A stretch of DNA of 64,000 nt from Tunturiibacter gelidiferens (GTDB lineage Bacteria; Acidobacteriota; Terriglobia; Terriglobales; Acidobacteriaceae), in assembly GCF_013410115.1 (NCBI RefSeq), contig NZ_JACCCV010000002.1, positions 1,860,001-1,924,000 on the forward strand, written 5' to 3'. How positions within the stretch are numbered: the first letter of the stretch is position 1; each line of letters starts with the position of its first letter. Position numbers and translations under genes: made by a program. Below, in pieces: positions 25,640-33,218 of this stretch. Under the pieces are notes generated by a model that was given only the letters and a program-made list of their open reading frames with translations, made no database searches and was not told where the DNA came from.

Positions 25640-27079
25640 TCAGGCTTTGGCAGCGAGAGCGATGCACTCTTCCAGGATGTCGAGGGCGACCTCAGCCTCC
25701 TGCTCGTTGACGATGAGCGGGGGGCAGAGGCGGATGGTAGTCTCGCCGCAGCCGAGGATCAAGAGGCCGCGCTCGAAGGCTAGATCGACGACCTTGTCGC
25801 GCATGGGGCCTACCGGGGTGCGGGACTGCTTGTCTTTGACAAGTTCGACGCCGATCATAAGGCCGCGGCCGCGGACGTCGCCTACGGTCGGATGCTTGGG
25901 GACCCAGGTACGGAGGCGGTCGAGCATCTTTTCGCCTACGGTGGCGGCATTTTGGAGACCTTCGCGCTCGAGGATGTCCATGGTGGCGAGGGCAGCTGCG
26001 ATGCAGATGGGGTTGCCGCCGAAGGTGCTGGCGTGCGAGCCGGGAACCCAGTCCATGACGTCGGCCTTGGACATGCAGATGCCCAACGGCATTCCGCTGG
26101 CGATGCCTTTGGCGATGCAGACGATGTCGGGCTGGACGCCGGAGTGTTCGATGGCCCACCACTTCCCTGTTCGTGCGGCGCCGGACTGGACCTCATCGGC
26201 GATGAGGAGAATGCCATGACGGTCGCAGATGCGGCGAATCTCCTGGAGGAAGTTGGTGGGAGCTACGACGTAGCCGCCTTCACCCTGGATGGGCTCGAGG
26301 ATGATGGCGGCGACCTCTTCGGGTGGGAGGATGGTCTTGAAGAGGCGGTCTTCGATGTAGCGGGCGCAGTCGAGGGCGAACGCTTCCTGCTCCTCTGGCG
26401 TGCCGTTGGGACAGCCGCGATAGGCGTAGGGGTAGCGGATGTGGTGGACGCCGGGGACGAAGGGGGCGAAGCGACGCTTCTGCTGGGGCTTGGAGCCGGT
26501 GAGCGAGAGCGCGCCCATGGTGCGGCCGTGGAAGGCTCCGAAGAAGCTGATGATGTTCTGACGGCCGGTGTGGTAGCGGGCGAGCTTCATCGCGCACTCC
26601 ACGGCTTCGGCGCCTGAGTTGCCGTAGTAGAACTTGTGCGGGCCGGGCATGGGCGCGATAGCGGAGAGGCGCTCGGCGAAGGTGGTCATGTTTTCGTAGT
26701 AGAAGTCGGTGCCGGACATGTGGATGAGTTCGGCGGCCTGATCCTGAATTGCCTTGACTACTTCGGGGTGGCAATGGCCGGTGGAGTTGACAGCGATGCC
26801 GGCAGCGAAGTCGATGAACTCATTGCCGTCGACGTCGGTGACTCGGATGCCCCGGCCTGATTTTGCAACCATTGGATAGCTGCGGGTGTAGCTGGGGGAG
26901 ATGAGGCGGTCGTCGTCGGCGACGATCTTTTTGGCGTTGGGGCCAGGGAGGGCGGTCTTGAGCCTGGGGCCGAACTCGGCGTAGTGCTTCGAGCGGATGG
27001 CTTCGCCGGCGGCGGGGGTGACGCCTTGTGCGGAGTTTTGCTTCAGGTCTTCGAGGGTCTTTTCGGTCAGGGTGGTCAT
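25640..27079 (-). CDS. Class III pyridoxal-phosphate aminotransferase
   Basis: A 479-residue fold-type I PLP enzyme of the GabT/ArgD/4-aminobutyrate aminotransferase group. NSGAEAVECAMKLAR, SFFGAFHGRTMGAL, EPIQGEGGYVV and the PLP-aspartate motif LLIADEVQSG are all in place. The Schiff-base lysine is in CIAKGIASGMPLG. The length and an N-terminal extension of about 45 residues match acetylornithine/GABA-type 'aspartate aminotransferase family' proteins. The amino donor and product cannot be set from motifs. AAGGAG precedes the ATG. Repeat copies B and C flank the gene on both sides. Confidence 0.92.
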   Translation of the reverse strand: MTTLTEKTLEDLKQNSAQGVTPAAGEAIRSKHYAEFGPRLKTALPGPNAKKIVADDDRLISPSYTRSYPMVAKSGRGIRVTDVDGNEFIDFAAGIAVNSTGHCHPEVVKAIQDQAAELIHMSGTDFYYENMTTFAERLSAIAPMPGPHKFYYGNSGAEAVECAMKLARYHTGRQNIISFFGAFHGRTMGALSLTGSKPQQKRRFAPFVPGVHHIRYPYAYRGCPNGTPEEQEAFALDCARYIEDRLFKTILPPEEVAAIILEPIQGEGGYVVAPTNFLQEIRRICDRHGILLIADEVQSGAARTGKWWAIEHSGVQPDIVCIAKGIASGMPLGICMSKADVMDWVPGSHASTFGGNPICIAAALATMDILEREGLQNAATVGEKMLDRLRTWVPKHPTVGDVRGRGLMIGVELVKDKQSRTPVGPMRDKVVDLAFERGLLILGCGETTIRLCPPLIVNEQEAEVALDILEECIALAAKA

Positions 27080-27421
27080 GCGAATCTCCTTGGGGGCAGC
27101 GGTGCGTTTGGTCTTTCCGTCCGTGCTGGTGTCCGTCCGGATGAGGGACGGTGGCGCTCTGTGGTTGCAGAGAGAACGGTTTGCGCTGGTGGCGAGGACT
27201 TCGCCGGCTGGAGGGTTTTTTGCGCTTAGTCGCCGGCGAAGAGACTAGGTCGCGTGAGGCTGGGCAGGACGCGGAGATGGCGACGCGGCATCTGGTGGCG
27301 CCTGGAGCGGCACTGGAAAGCTGCGCTGCGATTGGTCCGGGCTGTGTCGAACAGCGATTTCATTGGGGAGTCTGCCTTTGGCGGTGAGTATACCTTATCG
27401 TGGTGACACTCGAACACCGGT
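27080..27421. other. Upstream region of the aminotransferase with an inverted repeat
   Basis: Between the aminotransferase start and repeat C there is no supported gene. A perfect 10 bp inverted repeat, CTTCGCCGGC (27199-27208) and GCCGGCGAAG (27232-27241), encloses a 23-base T-rich loop. It could be a regulatory site or an mRNA structure in the leader of the minus-strand aminotransferase. Confidence 0.4.
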
Positions 27422-27616
27422 GTCCTGCCGGACGGGCTCCCTACGCGGGAGGCGGGCGTTCGCACGCCTTTTTAGAGCTTCGCGTGGTCCTCCCGTTGGT
27501 CGGAGGGAAGATGATGATGCCGACCAGCGGGAGACCCTATGCTGCTGGCGCTGCCAAGACCGGTATACCCGTCACGAAGTAACCGCGCTCCGCGCAGGAG
27601 GCTCGTCCGGCAGGAC
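27422..27616 (+). repeat. Palindromic repeat family 1, copy C (diverged)
   Basis: A 195 bp copy with terminal arms GTCCTGCCGGACGGGC and GCTCGTCCGGCAGGAC and inner arms CTCCCGTTGGTCGG and CCGACCAGCGGGAG. The right middle arm is ACCCGTCACGAAGTAACCGC, but the left middle arm has degenerated. Unlike A, B and D it lies between divergent genes, immediately upstream of the padR promoter. Confidence 0.88.
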
Positions 27617-27627
27617 AAAAACTCTCC

Positions 27628-27674
27628 TTGACAGCTTAGGGAAGTGGGTCTAGCCTCCTAATCATCTTAGGGGG
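27628..27674 (+). promoter_or_regulatory. padR promoter and dyad
   Basis: TTGACA (27628-27633), 17 bases and TAGCCT (27651-27656) form a promoter whose -35 is consensus. A near-perfect dyad, CCTCCTAA and TTAGGGGG (27654-27661 and 27667-27674), overlaps the -10 and the ribosome-binding site, which would suit autoregulation by PadR. The leader to the TTG start at 27679 would be only about 15 bases. Confidence 0.55.
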
Positions 27675-27678
27675 ACAC

Positions 27679-28020
27679 TTGACCACCCAGGCCCAACTTC
27701 TTCCCGGCACACTTGATTTGCTGATTCTTCGCGCGGTCTCGCTTGGGCCGTTGCATGGCTATGGCGTGCTTCTGCGCATTGAGCAGATCTCGGGCGGCGC
27801 GCTACTGATTGAGCAAGGCGCTTTGTATCCGGGGTTGTTTCGTCTGCTGCGGCAGGGTCTGCTGAAGGCGGACTGGGGAACTTCCGAGAACAATCGCAGG
27901 GCCAAGTTTTACGAGTTGACTGCAGTGGGTCGTAAGCGCCTGCAGGAAGAGACGGACAGCTGGAACCGTCTGGCTACCGCGATCGCCAGCGCACTTGCTA
28001 CGCAACCGGAGGAAATATGA
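27679..28020 (+). CDS. PadR-family transcriptional regulator
   Basis: A 113-residue winged-helix regulator: LLPGTLDLLILRAVSLGPLHGYGV, then IEQGALYPGLFRLLRQGLLKADW and KFYELTAVGRKRLQEE. The start is TTG, supported by GGGGGA six bases upstream and the absence of an earlier ATG. Its stop overlaps the ATG of the permease at 28017, the usual PadR/orphan-permease pairing of Acidobacteria. PadR probably represses this pair from the dyad at 27654-27674. The inducing ligand is unknown. Confidence 0.92.
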   Translation: MTTQAQLLPGTLDLLILRAVSLGPLHGYGVLLRIEQISGGALLIEQGALYPGLFRLLRQGLLKADWGTSENNRRAKFYELTAVGRKRLQEETDSWNRLATAIASALATQPEEI

Positions 28021-30680
28021 GACCCTTCGCCTCTCTACGCTCCTTTGTTTCGACGCTGTTTCATCGTGCTGAGATTGATCGTGAGATCGACGAGGAGCTT
28101 CGCTCGCACATTCAGCATCGTGCCGATGATCTTGAGCGTGGTGGTCTTCCGCGCGCGGAGGCAGAGAGTCGTGCGCGCATCGAGTTTGGTGGGTATCAAC
28201 GATTGAAGGAAGAGAGCCGCGAGGCGCTTGGCGGCCAATTCGGCGCAGGGCTGCTTCAGGATATTCGTTTCGCGCTGCGCAGGATGGCCAAGAAACCAGG
28301 TTTTGCGGTTGTTGCGATCCTGACGCTGGCGTTTGCGATCGGGGCGAATGCGGTTGTGTTTGCGGTCTTGAACGCGTTCATCCTGCGGCCGCTGAATGTG
28401 CCCCAGTCGGAGAGCCTCTACGGGCTGTGGCGCCTGTCCAGCAACGACATGGCCGAGTCCTATCCGGACTATCTCGATCTGCGGGACCGCAACCACAGCT
28501 TTGAGAGTCTGGCAGCTTACAACGTCATGCAGGCGGCGCTGGATACGGGCAACGATCCCTCACGCGCCTGGGTCGATGAGGCCACCGGAAATTACTTCGA
28601 TGCTCTTGGACTTAAACCGTACCTGGGCCGGTTCTTTCATGGCTCCGATGAGCACGGACCGAACAGCGCACCCTACATTGTGCTGACCTATGACTTCTGG
28701 CACAGCCACTTTCAGGGCGATCCCGGCGTCATCGGTCGCGTCGTCCGGCTGAACAAATTTCCCTACACCATCATCGGGGTGGGGCCGCCTGAGTTTCATG
28801 GCACCCTGATGTTCTTCAATCCGGATTTTTTTGTGCCGATTGTGAATCACGCGCAGTTCGATGAGAACGACCTAAACAACCGGGGCGATCGCTGGGTCTT
28901 TATGACGTTGGGACACCTGAAGGCGGGAGTAACTCCGGCACAGGCGATTGCGGATCTGAACTCGGTGGGAGCTTCTCTTGAGAAGGCTTATCCCAAAGAC
29001 GATCCCAAGATGAGTTTTAAACTAGCGCGTCCGGGTCTTTATGGGGATTACATTGGCCGGCCGGTGCGGACGTTTATGACGGCACTGATGTTGTTGGCGG
29101 GATTGATCCTGCTGGCTGCGTGTGCCAACCTCGGCAGCCTGTTTGCCGCGCGCGCTGCTGATCGATCGCGTGAGATCGCTCTGCGGCTTGCGCTTGGGTC
29201 GAGCCGCAAACGGATTCTGCGTGGGCTCTTTGCAGAGGCTGTACTGATTTCGCTGGTGGGCGGGGCAGTTGGACTTGCAGGCAGCGTGGTGTTGTTGAGG
29301 GCGTTGAGCGTGTGGCAGCCAATCTCCCGGTGGCCGCTTCATATGTCCGTAAATCCGGATGTAAAGGTGTACGCGGTTGCTTTGTTTCTGGCGTTGGCCA
29401 GTGGATTACTGTTCGGCGCAGTGCCGGTGGGGCAGGTTCTTCGCACCGATCCGTATGAGGCGGTGAAGGGTGGCAGCGTCGAGACGAAGCGCGGCAGGTT
29501 TGGCTTGCGGATGAGTTTCCGCGATCTGCTGCTTGTGGTGCAGATTGCAATCTGTGCCGTTCTTGTCACTTCTTCGATCGTCGCCGTGCGCGGATTGGCG
29601 CATTCGCTGCACAACAACTTCGGCTTCGAGCTGCAGAACACGATGCTGGTTGAGACAGACTTAAATATGGCGGGCTACCGGGGCGACAAAGTGCCGCCCA
29701 TGCAAAAACGCATGATTGATGCGTTGGCGGCGATTCCTGGCGTTGAGTCCGTGGGCCTGGCCGATCAGGTGCCGTTGGGGGATGCGCAACCGGACTCGAA
29801 TGTCTTCGCCGACAGTACGACGGATCTTCGGCCTGCGAATGCTGCGTCAGATGCGCTGATGTTCAAGGTCTCGCCTGAATACTTTCAGGCGGCAGGTACA
29901 GCGCTGGTGTCGGGAAGAGCCTTCACCTGGCAGGAGAACAGAGACAAACCGCGCGTCGCCGTAGTGAATCGACAGTTCGCGCGGAAGATCTTTGGCTCCG
30001 AAGCGAAAGCTATGGGCGCGTACTTCAAGATGCCGGATGGAGCGCGCATTCAGGTTGTGGGGATGGCGGAGGATGGAAAATATGCAAGCCTCACGGAAGA
30101 TCCGCAGCCGGTGATGTTTCTTCCCATTCTGCAATCGCCATCCAACTCGGCGTATCTCGTGGTGAGGTCGAGCCGCGATCCGGAGCAGCTGGCACAGGCT
30201 ATCAGAGACACGTTGCGGAATATGGATGCCGGACTGCCGGTTTATATCCAGACGCGCTATAAAGCTCTGGACGCGTTTCTATTTGGACCACGGATGGCGA
30301 CGATTTCGCTCGGCGTGCTGGGGGTGATGGGCGCGATGCTGTCAGTAGTTGGGATCTTCGGCATGGCTTCGTATTCTGTGAGCAAGCGGCTGCGGGAGTT
30401 TGGGATTCGCATTGCCTTAGGCGCGCAAAAGAAAGAGCTGTTGCATGCGGCACTGGGGCGTACGTTCCGGCTGCTGGCGTTCGGCTCGGCTGTGGGACTG
30501 TTATTGGGACTGGCGGCGGGTAAGGTGATTGCTTTTATCGTGTCTCAGGCTACGCCGTGGGATCCGATCGTGTTGGGCGGAGTCTTGTTGACGATGCTCT
30601 TCCTTGGTCTGCTGGCTGGATGCGTTCCGGCCAGGCGTGCGCTGGGGACCGATCCTTTGATCCTGTTGCGGGAGGAATAA
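28017..30680 (+). CDS. Duplicated orphan ABC-type permease (ADOP/MacB-FtsX family)
   Basis: An 887-residue inner-membrane protein. It begins with a permease-prefix domain (EIDREIDEELRSHIQHRADDL). It then has two MacB-type periplasmic core plus FtsX permease units: a first helix near residue 100 (VVAILTLAFAIGANAVVFAV), three helices from about 345-450, another single helix near 510, and three more near 765-880 ending in DPLILLREE. No ATPase domain or gene is present, as is usual for this 'orphan' type. Such permeases may move lipids, lipoproteins or antibiotics; the substrate is unknown. It overlaps padR by four bases. Confidence 0.9.
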   Translation: MRPFASLRSFVSTLFHRAEIDREIDEELRSHIQHRADDLERGGLPRAEAESRARIEFGGYQRLKEESREALGGQFGAGLLQDIRFALRRMAKKPGFAVVAILTLAFAIGANAVVFAVLNAFILRPLNVPQSESLYGLWRLSSNDMAESYPDYLDLRDRNHSFESLAAYNVMQAALDTGNDPSRAWVDEATGNYFDALGLKPYLGRFFHGSDEHGPNSAPYIVLTYDFWHSHFQGDPGVIGRVVRLNKFPYTIIGVGPPEFHGTLMFFNPDFFVPIVNHAQFDENDLNNRGDRWVFMTLGHLKAGVTPAQAIADLNSVGASLEKAYPKDDPKMSFKLARPGLYGDYIGRPVRTFMTALMLLAGLILLAACANLGSLFAARAADRSREIALRLALGSSRKRILRGLFAEAVLISLVGGAVGLAGSVVLLRALSVWQPISRWPLHMSVNPDVKVYAVALFLALASGLLFGAVPVGQVLRTDPYEAVKGGSVETKRGRFGLRMSFRDLLLVVQIAICAVLVTSSIVAVRGLAHSLHNNFGFELQNTMLVETDLNMAGYRGDKVPPMQKRMIDALAAIPGVESVGLADQVPLGDAQPDSNVFADSTTDLRPANAASDALMFKVSPEYFQAAGTALVSGRAFTWQENRDKPRVAVVNRQFARKIFGSEAKAMGAYFKMPDGARIQVVGMAEDGKYASLTEDPQPVMFLPILQSPSNSAYLVVRSSRDPEQLAQAIRDTLRNMDAGLPVYIQTRYKALDAFLFGPRMATISLGVLGVMGAMLSVVGIFGMASYSVSKRLREFGIRIALGAQKKELLHAALGRTFRLLAFGSAVGLLLGLAAGKVIAFIVSQATPWDPIVLGGVLLTMLFLGLLAGCVPARRALGTDPLILLREE

Positions 30681-30705
30681 AGTCTGGGCTTCGTCTTGTT
30701 GAAGA

Positions 30706-31416
30706 CTAGCGGATGACGCTGCCGGGGACCATGGGCTGAGGGGTGTCGTTGTCGAACTGCAGGCTGAAGGCGAACAGGAGATGGTAGAGATCACTGTGCA
30801 GGGTGGTGTAGTCGAAGCAGAGGACGTGGCGCGTGGGGTCGGCTGGGTCGGACTTCTTCTTCGCCTTGACGGGAATATTGCCGAGGAAGCAGGCCTTGGC
30901 GGCGTAGGTGGTCTGGGGGATCTTGCCGGCGGCGGCTGGCATGGGGACCGAGGCCAGGACGATGGCTGCGGGATGGCCGTCGATGGTGTAGCGGGTGGCT
31001 TCCTGAGTGACGGTGGGTTCGCCGTACTGCTTGAGCTGGCGGATGATCTGTTCGCGGATAAAGGGGCCGAGCGTGGTGGCACCGCGGAGGACGTTGGGGC
31101 AGGTGTTGTCGATGGTGGAGAGGACGAAGGATGCGGTGTCGGCTGAGGTGACCGAGTTGGCAAAGAAGGTGGAGCGGGCGCACTTGGGCGTCGCGGTGGT
31201 GGTAGAGCTGGAAGATGCTTGAGCCGGGGTCCTTTCGACGCTTGCGGGGTCGGGGACGAAACGGCCGGGATAGAAGTAGGTGATGTTCAGATCCTGGTCG
31301 TGGAAGCTTCGCGGCAGGTTGGGATTGGGCTGAGCGGAGGACTGGTCGGGAGCTTGGGAGAGTGCCGAGACACAGACAAGAAAGATGAGCAATGAGGCCG
31401 CACGACGAAGCACCAT
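30706..31416 (-). CDS. Secreted hypothetical protein
   Basis: A protein of about 236 residues with a signal peptide (VLRRAASLLIFLVCVSALSQ). LNITYFYPGRFVPD follows the signal region. The body alternates strands and helices (IREQIIRQLKQYGEPTVTQE, YTIDGHPAAIVLASVP) and has four Cys. I chose ATG 31416, which follows AAGGAG, over ATG 31483-31485. It is broadly similar in layout to the secreted protein at 34868-35623 (signal, then L-x-x-x-FYP, Cys-containing middle). Function unknown. It is convergent with the permease gene. Confidence 0.7.
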   Translation of the reverse strand: MVLRRAASLLIFLVCVSALSQAPDQSSAQPNPNLPRSFHDQDLNITYFYPGRFVPDPASVERTPAQASSSSTTTATPKCARSTFFANSVTSADTASFVLSTIDNTCPNVLRGATTLGPFIREQIIRQLKQYGEPTVTQEATRYTIDGHPAAIVLASVPMPAAAGKIPQTTYAAKACFLGNIPVKAKKKSDPADPTRHVLCFDYTTLHSDLYHLLFAFSLQFDNDTPQPMVPGSVIR

Positions 31417-31491
31417 CTCCTTATCGTAGCACCGGGCGGGCTCTGAATACAGGCTCGGGGACCCGAGGCAAAGGCGCGATACCATTGAAGA

Positions 31492-32457
31492 ATGCCCGTC
31501 AACTCGGCAACTTCAGCGCCCAACCGAACGAAGATTCTGCTGTGTTTCGCGTGCGTCTATCTCTTCTGGGGATCGACGTACCTGGCGATGCGGTATGGGG
31601 TGGAGGTGCTGCCGCCGTTTGTGCTGGGGAGCGTGCGGTTTCTGATGGCTGGTGTGCTGATGCTGGTGGCGTCGGCTGTGGTGAAGGGGAAGATGTGGCC
31701 GAACCGGCAGGAGTTGGTGCGGCTGGTGGTGATTGGGGTACTGATGCTGGGGTGCGGGAACACGTCAGTGATCTGGGCGGAGCAGTATCTTCCGACGGGG
31801 CTGGCGGCGCTGCTGGTGGCGGTGGTGCCCTTGTATGCGGCGCTGATTGAGATTGTGCTGCCCAGAGGGGAAGGGCTGCGTGTGAAGGGATGGGTCGGCG
31901 TTTGCATCGGGTTTGTCGGACTCGTATTTCTGCTGTGGCCTGGGTTGCGGGAGGGACTGCGTGGCGACTCGCGGCAGATCGTAGCGGCTGGAGTGACGCT
32001 GGGCGGCGCGATGTGCTGGACGAGCGCGTCGGTGATCTCGCGGCGGTCTACTTTTCGGATTAGCGGATTTGCGGCGGCGGGGTGGGAGATGCTTTTTGGC
32101 GGAGTGTTCAACGTGCTGATGTTGGTGGCGACGAAGGGATACCACGGGGCGCAGTGGGGATTGCAGGCCTGGGCTTCAACGCTCTATCTGGTGGCGTTTG
32201 GATCGATTCTTACTTACAGCGCGTACGTCTATCTGCTGGATCATGTGGCAGTGTCGAAGGTGGCGACGTATGCGTATGTGAATCCGGTGATTGCCGTCGT
32301 TCTTGGGGTGATCCTTCTGCACGAGCGCTTTGTCGCGGTGGAGTACGTGGGGATGGCGGCGATTCTGGTGGCGGTGTTTCTGGTGACCAGCTCGAAGATG
32401 AAGAGCGGCGCTGCGTCGGTGGTGAATGATGATATTGCCGCTGGGCAAGAGGCTTAG
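31492..32457 (+). CDS. EamA-family drug/metabolite transporter
   Basis: A 321-residue inner-membrane transporter of the DMT superfamily with two EamA domains and ten predicted helices. CVYLFWGSTYLAMRYGVEVL starts the first domain. LVAFGSILTYSAYVYLLDHV and KVATYAYVNPVIAVVLGVIL are typical of the second. It is closest in pattern to YedA/RhaT-like exporters, which move amino acids or metabolites out of the cell, but the substrate is unassigned. Codons are notably G-ending, as in the following gene. Confidence 0.9.
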   Translation: MPVNSATSAPNRTKILLCFACVYLFWGSTYLAMRYGVEVLPPFVLGSVRFLMAGVLMLVASAVVKGKMWPNRQELVRLVVIGVLMLGCGNTSVIWAEQYLPTGLAALLVAVVPLYAALIEIVLPRGEGLRVKGWVGVCIGFVGLVFLLWPGLREGLRGDSRQIVAAGVTLGGAMCWTSASVISRRSTFRISGFAAAGWEMLFGGVFNVLMLVATKGYHGAQWGLQAWASTLYLVAFGSILTYSAYVYLLDHVAVSKVATYAYVNPVIAVVLGVILLHERFVAVEYVGMAAILVAVFLVTSSKMKSGAASVVNDDIAAGQEA

Positions 32458-32490
32458 TTTCGCTGGCTTGGGTCTGCTAGTCTGGCGGCC

Positions 32491-33084
32491 ATGAGGAGAT
32501 TTTTGCTTGCGGTGTTGTGTGTAGCAGCGATGAGCGGGATGCAGGCTGCGACTCCGGCGGCTACGGACGCACGCGCGAGGGAGTTGATCCGTACGCTGAA
32601 GCTGTCGGTACTGCCGAAGGAGTCGGGATATCTGGGGATCATCGGAGTCTCTACGCGGAAGGTGAGCGTGGGCGGACGCATGCTCGCGGTGCAGAGCCAG
32701 AACTACTACATGCTTACGCGGGAGAGGCCGATCAACTACTTGCACTGGCTGGAGCCGGACGACACGCACATTCTGGTGGAGGGCGGGCCGGTGGACTACT
32801 TCATCTTTCATCCGGAGGGACGTGTGGAGAAGGTGACGCTGGGGTTCGACTATGCGGCGGGGCAGAGGCCGGTCGTTGCGGTGCCGGGTGGTTGCTGGAA
32901 GGCACTGCGGCTGCACGAGGGAGCGAGCTTCGCGCTGATGGTGAATACGCTCTCGCCGGAGTTTACGCCGGATCGCGTGAGGATTGGCGAGGGTACGGAG
33001 TGGGTGAAGCGGTTTGCGGGGGCAGCGCCCTGGGCCACGCCAAAGACGCTGCGGGAGTTTATCGGGCCGAACTGGATTCCATAA
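32491..33084 (+). CDS. Exported DUF985-like cupin protein
   Basis: A 197-residue protein with a signal peptide (RRFLLAVLCVAAMSGMQAA). The rest matches the DUF985/Cupin_5 pattern: ESGYLGIIGVS, NYYMLTRERPINYLHWLEPD, HILVEGGPVDYF, then GQRPVVAVPGGCWKALRLHE and LVNT-like NTLSPEF. Cytoplasmic DUF985 proteins usually have no signal, so the exported version is unusual. The histidines expected for metal binding are only partly kept (H in YLHWLE). It follows the EamA gene by 33 bp and may be cotranscribed. Confidence 0.75.
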   Translation: MRRFLLAVLCVAAMSGMQAATPAATDARARELIRTLKLSVLPKESGYLGIIGVSTRKVSVGGRMLAVQSQNYYMLTRERPINYLHWLEPDDTHILVEGGPVDYFIFHPEGRVEKVTLGFDYAAGQRPVVAVPGGCWKALRLHEGASFALMVNTLSPEFTPDRVRIGEGTEWVKRFAGAAPWATPKTLREFIGPNWIP

Positions 33085-33106
33085 AGAGCGGGCCCAGTAT
33101 CAGCAG

Positions 33107-33191
33107 ATTTCTCCGCTGCGCTGCGAAATGACAAACAAAAGAACAAGCAAAAAACAGAAGCAACAGCAGATCCTTCGACTTCGCTCAGGAT
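33107..33191. repeat. Short hairpin repeat family 2, copies 2 and 3
   Basis: Two hairpins lie 40 bp apart in the gap between DUF985 and fhs: ATTTC...GAAAT at 33107-33129 and ATCCT...AGGAT at 33170-33191. Both are preceded by CAGCAG, and they are separated by an A/C-rich linker containing ACAAACAAAAGAACAAGC. The same hairpin-plus-linker layout occurs at 9812-9850. Because it lies between convergent genes it may act in termination. Confidence 0.65.
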
Positions 33192-33218
33192 GGCTGCTCC
33201 AGGAGCCTAGAAGCGGGG

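Noticed and set aside
25892..26617. 241-codon frame antisense to the aminotransferase
   Set aside because: Gly/Asp/Glu-rich shadow typical of GC-rich antisense frames.
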